This document shows positions 13,327-19,863 of a stretch of DNA of 19,863 bases, in pieces (the first letter of the stretch is position 1; each line of letters begins with the position of its first letter). This DNA is from an uncultured Sphingobacteriales bacterium (GTDB lineage: Bacteria; Bacteroidota; Bacteroidia; Chitinophagales; Chitinophagaceae), in assembly GCA_946479435.1 (NCBI GenBank), contig CAMLFX010000060.1:1-19863 (forward strand), read 5' to 3'. The notes beneath the pieces were generated by a model that saw nothing but the letters and a program-made list of their open reading frames with translations, was not told the DNA's origin and ran no database searches. The position numbers were made by a program, and so were the translations under genes.

Positions 13327-14112
13327 TTACCAATCACTTTTTAATAACTTATTCCTGCCAATAAAATAATATATAATTATCCAAGCAACAGATGCTATGC
13401 TATAATATAATGCTGAACCAGCTTCTTTTATTTGCGCCATTGCCTTTACCATATCTAATATAGGGAATGGAAGTAGCTCATCACTGCATTGAAGCGGTAA
13501 GTAATTACCAAGGCCATCAGCAAAATAATTGATCAAAGATTTTAGCAGCGTTTCGATAATTATGCAATAAAAAATGAACATGCCGATTGCTAATCCGCTT
13601 CTCTTAAAAAATATTGATATCAACAAGCAAAAGCTATAGTAATTAAGCGAAAGAATAAAAACATATAGCAGATATTGGATGTGTCCGGGAAAGCCATCAA
13701 ATCCTGAATTTGTTATGGCTATTAGCATGCCTACCATAAATACGTATAAGGTAGTGGCAATGCTTAGCGAAAATACGACGCCCCATTTAGCATGATAAAA
13801 ATCTAACCTGCTCCATCCATCTATTATATTTTGCCTGTTGGTTCGGTACTGGTACTCATTGGTAGTGATGATGATAATAAGAATGGAAATAAACCATACA
13901 AAGATGCTGGCCCAGAAACCAATATTTTCCCACACAAAAGTAAAAGAATAAACTTGGCTAAGTACGTTGATACCGTTGCCACCAACTTTTAGGATACCCG
14001 ATTTTACAAAGTAGTTCCATAATGGTAGCAGCACTGTGAAAAAAGATATCAGCACCCAAAATGTGCGATACTTTTTCAACTTCATCCATTCTATAGCTAA
14101 TAATGATTTCAT
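13327..14112 (-). CDS. ABC-2 type transporter permease subunit
   Basis: This 261-residue protein begins with LLAIEWMKLKKYRTFWVL, the cytosolic amphipathic start typical of ABC-2/NatB-like permeases, and contains about six membrane helices (roughly residues 17-35, 57-78, 112-132, 143-165, 173-195 and 235-252). Between the last two is a long extracytoplasmic loop with YLPLQCSDELLPFP. It should form the membrane channel of an exporter with the ATPase whose gene ends 8 nt upstream. The transported substrate (antibiotic, lipid, sodium or peptide) cannot be deduced. surE begins 4 nt after its stop, so the three are probably on one transcript. Confidence 0.88.
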   Translation of the reverse strand: MKSLLAIEWMKLKKYRTFWVLISFFTVLLPLWNYFVKSGILKVGGNGINVLSQVYSFTFVWENIGFWASIFVWFISILIIIITTNEYQYRTNRQNIIDGWSRLDFYHAKWGVVFSLSIATTLYVFMVGMLIAITNSGFDGFPGHIQYLLYVFILSLNYYSFCLLISIFFKRSGLAIGMFIFYCIIIETLLKSLINYFADGLGNYLPLQCSDELLPFPILDMVKAMAQIKEAGSALYYSIASVAWIIIYYFIGRNKLLKSDW

Positions 14113-14120
14113 TGCGATGA

Positions 14121-15011
14121 TTAATGGTTGGTAAGCTCCATGAATTTAGTTTCCAGGCTTTTCTTTTTCAATACAAGATGAGAAAGAACAATGCCATTTT
14201 CAATACAATATTCGTTCACTTGTATGGGGGTAATGTTTTCTTCGGCAAAAAGCTGTACTGTATTATCTACTATACTTGCTTTTTTTATGCCAGGCATATT
14301 GTCTAACAGTTGCCGTAGCACTTCATTATTTTGTGCGCCCACTTCTATTATATCTTCGCTATGCAAGCTCTCATTTACTGAACCACTCAATAAAAGATCT
14401 CCTTTTTTTAGAATGGCTACATGCGTGCAAACTTTTTCAACCTCATCTAAAAGATGGCTTGCCATTATGATTGTAATACCTTCTTCACTTAGCTGTCTAA
14501 TAAGGGCGCGTATTTCGGCTATGCCTGCTGGGTCAAGTCCATTGGTAGGTTCATCGAGCACTAATACCTCAGGATTACCTAATAGTGCTGCGCCTATTGC
14601 GAGGCGTTGCTTCATGCCTAATGAATAGGTTTGAAAAGCGGTGTCTTTCCGTTCAAGCAATCCTACTTTACTCAGTACACGTTCTTTATCGTTGCTGCCG
14701 CGTTGTTTAATTGCAGCCGCTATATCTAAATTGTCCGATGCACTTAAGTAATGGTAGAAATTGGGTGTTTCAAGCAACGAGCCTACTTTCCGCCTTGCGA
14801 CTTCTTTTGGTTCATTATCAAACCATGTATAGCTTCCAGTATCTGCATGCAATACATCCAGTATTATACCCAGCAGCGTAGTTTTACCACTGCCATTAGG
14901 GCCAAGAATACCAAATACGCTGCCTTTAGGTACATCGAACGATACATTCCTGAGTGCCTGAATGTTGCCGTAAGACTTCGAGATATTGTTGAGTGAAAGA
15001 ATTGGTGGCAA
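14121..15011 (-). CDS. ABC transporter ATP-binding protein (BcrA/NatA-like)
   Basis: The 296-residue protein has a full nucleotide-binding domain: Walker A GPNGSGKTT (37-45), an ABC signature in the variant form YSLGMKQR (129-136), Walker B LVLDEP (150-155) with catalytic E154, the D-loop GLDPAG and the switch histidine H186 in MASH. The LGMKQR signature and the roughly 80-residue C-terminal extension (about 215-296) are usual in drug or antibiotic exporters of the BcrA/NatA group. It energises the ABC-2 permease encoded 8 nt downstream. The dehydrogenase gene ends 51 nt upstream on the same strand. The complex sits on the inner membrane; the cargo is unknown. Confidence 0.93.
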   Translation of the reverse strand: MPPILSLNNISKSYGNIQALRNVSFDVPKGSVFGILGPNGSGKTTLLGIILDVLHADTGSYTWFDNEPKEVARRKVGSLLETPNFYHYLSASDNLDIAAAIKQRGSNDKERVLSKVGLLERKDTAFQTYSLGMKQRLAIGAALLGNPEVLVLDEPTNGLDPAGIAEIRALIRQLSEEGITIIMASHLLDEVEKVCTHVAILKKGDLLLSGSVNESLHSEDIIEVGAQNNEVLRQLLDNMPGIKKASIVDNTVQLFAEENITPIQVNEYCIENGIVLSHLVLKKKSLETKFMELTNH

Positions 15012-15062
15012 GGAATTGAAGTTTTATCAAAGATAATAGCTTGCCAATAAAAAATGTTACTA

Positions 15063-15887
15063 TCAGTCCAGGAATAGATCTTTTTGCAAAGATTTCCCGG
15101 GGTTAATAGCGTAGGCTTCAAAGTTAGTAATACCGTTCTCTTCGAGTACCTTCTCATCAATAAGAAATTTACCCGTGTAAGTATCAGCAGGTTGCTGCAA
15201 AATATAATATGCTGCGTCGGCAATTATTTCAGGTTTACGGCTGTGCTGTACTATCATTTCGCCGCCTAATAAATTTCTTATAGCAGCAGTACCTATGGTA
15301 GTTGCCGGCCACAATGTATTCGAGGCTATTTTAAACTGCTTCAACTCTTCAGCCCAACCCATAGCCAGCATGCTCATGTTGTATTTGCTGATGCTATAGG
15401 CTACATGTTGCCCAAACCACTTAGGATCCATATTTAACGGCGGCGATAATGTAAGTATATGAGCGTTATCGCTTTTTTTCAAAAAGGGCATACAATGCTT
15501 AGTTACCATAAATGTTCCCCGCACATTTATAGCATGCATCAGGTCAAACCGTTTCATGTCTGTTTGCTCTGTATTGCTGAGCGATATTGCAGATGCATTA
15601 TTGACTACTATGTCAATACCGCCGAAAAGAGTAATAGATTGCTGTACCGCCTGTATTACTTGCTCCTCATCTCTTATATCACATTGTACTGCAAGCGCCT
15701 TGCCACCAGCCTCTTGTATTTCATTAGCCGCAGTGTATATAGTGCCACCAAGCCGCGGATCTTCTTTTACCGATTTCGCAACCACTACAATATTAGCTCC
15801 ATGTGTGGCCAGTTTTAGCGCAATAGCTTTACCAATTCCACGACTTGCGCCGGTTATAAACGCGGTTTTACCCTGAAGTGATGACAT
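15063..15887 (-). CDS. HSDL2-like short-chain dehydrogenase/reductase
   Basis: The 274-residue Rossmann enzyme has the classical SDR set: ITGASRGIG (11-19) for the dinucleotide, NNASA (96-100), catalytic S148 in LTLSPP, and Y164/K168 in AYSISKYNMS. The segment DPRLGGTIYTAANEIQEAGG (43-62) and the LTLSPPLNMDPKWF stretch are characteristic of the hydroxysteroid dehydrogenase-like 2 (HSDL2) branch; vertebrate relatives carry an extra SCP2 lipid-binding domain, absent here. It probably oxidises or reduces a hydroxyacyl or lipid-like substrate, but this is not established. It starts 24 nt after the M15 peptidase gene and lies 51 nt before the ABC ATPase gene, so co-transcription is plausible without an obvious metabolic link. 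Confidence 0.9.
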   Translation of the reverse strand: MSSLQGKTAFITGASRGIGKAIALKLATHGANIVVVAKSVKEDPRLGGTIYTAANEIQEAGGKALAVQCDIRDEEQVIQAVQQSITLFGGIDIVVNNASAISLSNTEQTDMKRFDLMHAINVRGTFMVTKHCMPFLKKSDNAHILTLSPPLNMDPKWFGQHVAYSISKYNMSMLAMGWAEELKQFKIASNTLWPATTIGTAAIRNLLGGEMIVQHSRKPEIIADAAYYILQQPADTYTGKFLIDEKVLEENGITNFEAYAINPGKSLQKDLFLD

Positions 15888-15911
15888 GCAATTCTGTATT
15901 TGAGATATAAG

Positions 15912-16385
15912 TTAGCCATTTACCATGGCAAAATGCTTAGGATCTTTTCGGCCACTCCAGTTTTGGCCACAAAACACATCGCATTGCTGCATCGCATCCA
16001 GGAAAGCGTTACTCCATACTCCCTGGCTTCCTAAAGGGTTCTCCGCGGCGTTAAGATCAATGCCCGCTCCCCAGCTATGTACCGATAAAACAGTTTCATT
16101 GGCACCCATTCCCCGTATCTGGTAACAACCCTCAAAAGTTTTTATTTCCTTGTGAAGGTTTTTTATTTCAAGCAGCCTGAATGCTTTTTCAAGCATAGGT
16201 CTAAAATGTTTGTGTATGTACATTTCTTCGGCGGGAAACCAGTTGAACACCGATCTTACATGCCAGTTATTTAACCATTTATTTTCCCATCCTGCCTCAC
16301 GCGGATCTCCGTACCTGGTAAAAAGTATTAATTGTGCTTCGCCTGAAAATTCTGGCGGTGGTGATATGTTGTGCTTATCTGCCAT
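15912..16385 (-). CDS. M15 family metallopeptidase, endolysin-like
   Basis: The 157-residue protein matches the compact M15 peptidoglycan peptidase domain (D-alanyl-D-alanine carboxypeptidase or L-alanyl-D-glutamate endopeptidase type). The zinc site reads SVHSWGAGID (101-110), supplying H103 and D110, and DPKHFAM (148-154), supplying H151. The canonical SxHxxGxAxD has Gly in place of the second small Ala. CYQIRGMGANETVLS before the first motif supplies the usual substrate arginine region. There is no signal peptide and no wall-binding domain, as in some phage endolysins, so how it reaches peptidoglycan is unclear. No phage structural or holin gene is visible nearby. It heads the minus-strand run towards surE. 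An alternative reading is a domesticated endolysin or toxin-like enzyme. Confidence 0.83.
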   Translation of the reverse strand: MADKHNISPPPEFSGEAQLILFTRYGDPREAGWENKWLNNWHVRSVFNWFPAEEMYIHKHFRPMLEKAFRLLEIKNLHKEIKTFEGCYQIRGMGANETVLSVHSWGAGIDLNAAENPLGSQGVWSNAFLDAMQQCDVFCGQNWSGRKDPKHFAMVNG

Positions 16386-16461
16386 ACAAATACAAGATTT
16401 GTTCTACTTGAATTTACTCTATTTATACCATTGTCGGCTGGTGTTTAACAATAGTTTAAGG

Positions 16462-19400
16462 CTAGCTTGTTTCACTGATGCTTTCCTGCTTTATGGGTAA
16501 AACGATTATAAAGGCTGAACCCGCGCCCTCTTTACTATTAGCGGTTATCAGGCCGTTATGTTTATCAATTATTTTCTTACAAATTGCCAGGCCTATCCCG
16601 GTTCCTTCATAATCTTGTTTTGAGTGCAAGCGCTGGAAGATGGTGAATATTTTATCTAAGTATTTTTCATCGAATCCAATGCCATTATCTTCAATCTTAA
16701 TGCGGCAGAAATTGCCTTTATCTGATGTTGCACTGCTGAAGTCTTTTTGATCGGTCCTGTCAACACTGATGTCGATTATTGGTTGTCTGTCGGAATGAGA
16801 AAATTTAAGTGCATTGCTTATTATGTTTTGAAATACCTGTCTCATTTGTCCAGGCACAGCATCTATCAGCGGAAATTCGGGTACATTTATTATCGCTTCC
16901 TTCTCATTAACCGCTAATTCAAGATCGGCAAGTATATCATAAATAATATCATTCAGGTTAACTGGTTCAAAAAGATTGGAAACAGACAAGCGGGAAAAGT
17001 TCAGCAGGTCATTTATCAGTTTTGTCATTCTTGATGAAGAGCTGATAATTCTTTGGAGATAATCGGCCCCATTGCCCAATTTATCTAGGTACCTATCTTT
17101 TAAGATATTACTAAAGAGATGTATTTTTCTAAGTGGCTCTTTAAGGTCGTGCGATGCTACCGATGCAAATTGTTGCAAATCGTGATTGCTGTTTTCCAGG
17201 GCCTTATTCGATTCCTGCAATTCGATGGTGCGCTCTCTAACCATTCTTTCCATCGTTTCGGTAGCAGTTTTTTGTTCATGTATATCGGTATGGGTACCTA
17301 CCCACATTAGTATGTTTCCTTTATCATCTTTTTTTGCTTTTGCTCTTAACAAGTGCCACCTGTATTCACCGTCTTTTCTTTTTAGTTTTACTTCTATATT
17401 AAAATCGCTATTGTCTTTTTTAGCTGCCTCCCATTCTTCTTTTATTTGCGGTAGCTGTTCTTCACTTGTGTACTTGTATATGTCCAGCTCTTCTTCATCT
17501 GCACCTGTATATGCAGCAAAATTTTTATTTACAAAGTTTATATTGCCCAATGGGTCAGTTGTCCAAACTATTAGTGGTATTGCTTCTGCTAAAAACTCTC
17601 TTTGTTCAATGTTTTTTACCAGCTCCATTTCAGCCTCGCGCAGTGAGGTGATATCCATCATCGATCCCAGCATGCGGTAGGGTATATCATTCTCGTCATG
17701 AAGTATATAGCTCCTGTTCAGTACCACAGCGTAGCTGCCATCGGCTTTAGCAAACATATATTCTGCCGACCATTGTTTATTACCCTTATTGATCTCTGTA
17801 TTTATACTTTTTCTTATTTTTTCTCTTTCACCGGCGTGTATATTGCTGAAGAAGAAATCAATATTATTTGGTGTATCATTGGTAGTATAACCAAACATAT
17901 TGTAAAATGCATCGCTCCACCATACGCTATTGTTTACAATATCCCAGTCCCATAAAGCATCATTGGTCGCCTTCGATATTAAACGGAATCGTTCGTCGCT
18001 TTCAGTTAATTTTTTTGTACGTTCAGAAATGATATTTTCAAGCTCGTTATTGAGGTCCTTAAGTTTGTTTTTAGTAATGTTCAATTCGTTATAGCCGTTC
18101 CTTATTCTGTCTTCCGCTTCTTTTTTGTCCGTTATATTTCTATATGTTACAGCAAGGCCATTCGAGGTTTTTGCAGCCATTATTTCCTGCCATAAAGTGC
18201 CTCCCTTATGAGGCTGGCTAATTGTAGTTTTAAAAGGTTTACCGGTATTTATTGCTTGTATATATTTCTTTAAAAGTCCGTTCTGCTCAATTTCCGGAGC
18301 TACAGTTTTAAACGATTTATTTATTAGCTCGTTACCATACATATATTCAGCCGCATGGTTGGCTGCATTTATCCGGAAATCTATTATGTCGCTCTGGCTA
18401 TCGCGTATAGGTTTTAAGGCAAGAATTACATCATCTGTAGCATTAAATACCCCGGCTATAATATTGCCCAACTCTTTTGTTTGGGTAACATCAACAAACG
18501 AAATGATAACACCATCTATTTTTTTACCCTGTTTTAAGTAGGGTAGTATCCTCATCAGTGTGGTTCGGTCGTCAAGTGTTACCTCCTTTTCCAGCACTTT
18601 ACCATCTTTCAATACGCTTTGCAGCGAGCCTGTCAGATCAAAATTCAGATTGTTAGATATATGGTTAAAGGGTCGGTTAATATCGCTGTCTATAAGGTTT
18701 ATAAAGCGTACTACTGCAGGGTTGTACTTCCTGATCTTTAAATTATTATCTAAGAAAACCTGCCCTATATCAGTGCTGCCAAAGTAATTGTTAAGGTCGT
18801 CGTTTAGCTCAATGAGCTCTGCTATCTTTACCTGGTGTTCTGTATTTAGTGTGTGTAGTTCTTCATTTATCGATTGTAGTTCTTCATTTGAACTTTGCAA
18901 TTCTTCGTTAGCGGACAATAGCTCTTCGTTAGAGCTCTGTAATTCTTCATTAGCAGTTTCAGCATCTTCAATTGCTGTTTGCAATTGTTGCCGTGTTTCC
19001 TTTAGCTCATTGTCCAGCTCTTGTATAAAGTCGCTTTGCTTGCTGTAGTTGTTATTACGTGCAGTGCCTGTAGCCGCGTTGTCGTCTTTACCCAGTACTA
19101 TCATTGTTAACCCATTAACCGTGGGCTTAACTGTTATAGTGTATTTCTGATCTTTTCCATCCTTGCCCTTTACAATATTGCTGGTAGAAATTTTGCCATT
19201 TTTCTTCCAGGCTTTTCTGATAGTACTATTCAATATTGCTGATAGCGCAGGGTCCACCATTTTCAAAACATTCAAATTGGTCACCTTATCGGGTAGTGAC
19301 AAATAGGAACGGAAACTACCTATTACCTCTTTTACATCAAACTGCTTATCTATATAAAATGCGGCATAGTCGTGGCTTTCCAGCAACGCTTGTTTAAAAT

Positions 19401-19863
19401 CGTCTTCTAAGCTTGCAGCGCTTTTTTCTACTCTTTGTATGTTATCAAACAGGTTGTAGCTTCTGCTAAAGTCTGTTGTTTCGTTGGTTTTCCTGGCGCC
19501 ATGGCCCATATTGTCCTTTTTTCGGAAGATTTTCCAGCGCTTATTAAATTCTTCCATCGAAACGTTTTGAGAGGACATTGACTCGCTGGGGCCAAGGAAT
19601 AAGTAGCCTCGAACATTTAGTGAAAAATCGAAAGTATTCAGTATTTTCTCTTGCAGTTTGCCGTCCATGTATATCAACATGTTACGGCAGCTTATCAGGT
19701 CATTCTTTATAAAAGGAGGGTCTTTGCGGATATCATGTTTGGCAAATACTATTAGCTTGCGTAGTTCGGGTATTATCGTACAATATTTATCGTTTACTGT
19801 AAAATATTTGTCGAACAGATCTTCATCTATATCCTTTTTTATTGTGCTAAGATACGTACCCTT
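16462..19863 (-). CDS. CheR-PAS-histidine kinase fusion, 5' end beyond the window
   Basis: The frame is open to the right edge, so the visible part is the C-terminal 1133 residues; the ATG at 19680 is internal. Residues 1-116 are the end of a CheR methyltransferase domain, with DPPF (48-51) and DLISCRN leading into MLIYMD (55-67). Then come a PAS-like region (about 150-260), a coiled coil with five NEELxxx heptads (305-339), PAS domains at about 358-461, 466-581, 623-751 and 753-864, a HisKA domain with ASHDLKEP (phospho-acceptor H905), and an HATPase domain with an N-box at ISNALKF, DNGIGF (1059-1064) and GTGIGL (1087-1092). No receiver domain or membrane helix is visible. Family knowledge predicts a CheB domain in the missing N-terminus. 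It is likely a soluble multi-input sensor kinase; signal and partner are unknown. Confidence 0.93.
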   Translation of the reverse strand, partial: KGTYLSTIKKDIDEDLFDKYFTVNDKYCTIIPELRKLIVFAKHDIRKDPPFIKNDLISCRNMLIYMDGKLQEKILNTFDFSLNVRGYLFLGPSESMSSQNVSMEEFNKRWKIFRKKDNMGHGARKTNETTDFSRSYNLFDNIQRVEKSAASLEDDFKQALLESHDYAAFYIDKQFDVKEVIGSFRSYLSLPDKVTNLNVLKMVDPALSAILNSTIRKAWKKNGKISTSNIVKGKDGKDQKYTITVKPTVNGLTMIVLGKDDNAATGTARNNNYSKQSDFIQELDNELKETRQQLQTAIEDAETANEELQSSNEELLSANEELQSSNEELQSINEELHTLNTEHQVKIAELIELNDDLNNYFGSTDIGQVFLDNNLKIRKYNPAVVRFINLIDSDINRPFNHISNNLNFDLTGSLQSVLKDGKVLEKEVTLDDRTTLMRILPYLKQGKKIDGVIISFVDVTQTKELGNIIAGVFNATDDVILALKPIRDSQSDIIDFRINAANHAAEYMYGNELINKSFKTVAPEIEQNGLLKKYIQAINTGKPFKTTISQPHKGGTLWQEIMAAKTSNGLAVTYRNITDKKEAEDRIRNGYNELNITKNKLKDLNNELENIISERTKKLTESDERFRLISKATNDALWDWDIVNNSVWWSDAFYNMFGYTTNDTPNNIDFFFSNIHAGEREKIRKSINTEINKGNKQWSAEYMFAKADGSYAVVLNRSYILHDENDIPYRMLGSMMDITSLREAEMELVKNIEQREFLAEAIPLIVWTTDPLGNINFVNKNFAAYTGADEEELDIYKYTSEEQLPQIKEEWEAAKKDNSDFNIEVKLKRKDGEYRWHLLRAKAKKDDKGNILMWVGTHTDIHEQKTATETMERMVRERTIELQESNKALENSNHDLQQFASVASHDLKEPLRKIHLFSNILKDRYLDKLGNGADYLQRIISSSSRMTKLINDLLNFSRLSVSNLFEPVNLNDIIYDILADLELAVNEKEAIINVPEFPLIDAVPGQMRQVFQNIISNALKFSHSDRQPIIDISVDRTDQKDFSSATSDKGNFCRIKIEDNGIGFDEKYLDKIFTIFQRLHSKQDYEGTGIGLAICKKIIDKHNGLITANSKEGAGSAFIIVLPIKQESISETS
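18847..18951 (-). repeat. Five tandem 21-bp units encoding NEELxxx heptads
   Basis: Five consecutive in-frame 21-nt units on the minus strand encode NEELQSS, NEELLSA, NEELQSS, NEELQSI and NEELHTL. They form the core of a parallel coiled coil that joins the CheR part to the PAS and kinase part. The copies differ at several bases, mostly synonymous, so this is an old expansion held by protein-level selection rather than a recent slippage product. Confidence 0.85.

Noticed and set aside
13323..13337. GTG start for SurE inside the permease gene.
   Set aside because: It is possible, but the ATG at 13322 gives the usual N-terminus and a 4-nt gap; kept only as an alternative.
14191..14628. Plus-strand reading frame of 145 codons with many Ser and Cys.
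   Set aside because: It is a shadow of the ABC ATPase gene; the composition is that of an antisense frame.
16386..16461. Possible terminator or promoter between the kinase fusion and the M15 peptidase gene.
   Set aside because: Only a 5-bp inverted repeat and no TAnnTTTG box are visible; too weak to call.
17186..17680. Plus-strand reading frame of 164 codons.
   Set aside because: It is antisense to the PAS and kinase part of the fusion protein, with a Ser/Phe-rich composition typical of a shadow frame.
1..19863. Prophage, insertion sequence, CRISPR, toxin-antitoxin or defence island.
   Set aside because: No transposase, integrase, terminal inverted repeats, direct-repeat arrays or defence-type domains were seen; the endolysin-like gene alone is not enough for a prophage.

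Overview
The window looks like ordinary chromosome from a Bacteroidota bacterium, probably close to Chitinophagaceae. Supporting evidence: repeated promoter elements of the form TAnnTTTG, an AT-rich sequence with little Shine-Dalgarno signal, a TonB-dependent receptor with an N-terminal carboxypeptidase-regulatory-like domain, an HYC/CC/PP-type small secreted protein, and an SRP RNA with the Bacteroidota-style loop. The family-level placement is inference. I saw no tRNA, rRNA, insertion sequence, CRISPR array, phage integration site or broken gene.

Layout, left to right. (1) 45-1233, plus strand: a DUF4184 membrane protein overlapping a small unknown lipoprotein. (2) 1253-2853, minus strand: a cation/proton antiporter downstream of the YraN nuclease-fold protein. 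(3) 2868-6271: sugar-phosphate metabolism, comprising a bifunctional phosphoglucose/phosphomannose isomerase, the SRP RNA (ffs) in the following intergenic gap, a small-type transaldolase, and a convergent phosphohexomutase, with a strong hairpin terminator between the last two. (4) 6394-8497, plus strand: a succinate-semialdehyde-type aldehyde dehydrogenase followed 1 nt later by an exported SGNH hydrolase, facing a FlK-type hotdog thioesterase on the minus strand. (5) 8985-12067, plus strand: a three-gene envelope metal module (HYC/CC/PP protein, secreted HMA-domain protein, TonB receptor with a CC motif), probably for copper or another soft metal, ending in a long hairpin. (6) 12193-12543: a YjbR/MmcQ protein whose stop codon overlaps the surE stop. 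(7) 16385-12540, minus strand: five tightly packed genes: endolysin-like M15 peptidase, HSDL2-like short-chain dehydrogenase, ABC ATPase, ABC permease and surE. (8) 16462-19863, minus strand: the C-terminal 1133 residues of a CheR-PAS-histidine kinase fusion that runs off the right edge.

How the genes work together: the isomerase, transaldolase and phosphohexomutase link fructose-6-phosphate to mannose and glucose phosphates and the pentose phosphate pathway, although they are not one operon. The metal module is the most coherent functional unit: all three products are exported and each carries its own cysteine signature. I found no clearly new system. The best candidates for a second look are the cysteine-signature metal module and the FlK-type thioesterase that keeps the spacing of the catalytic triad.
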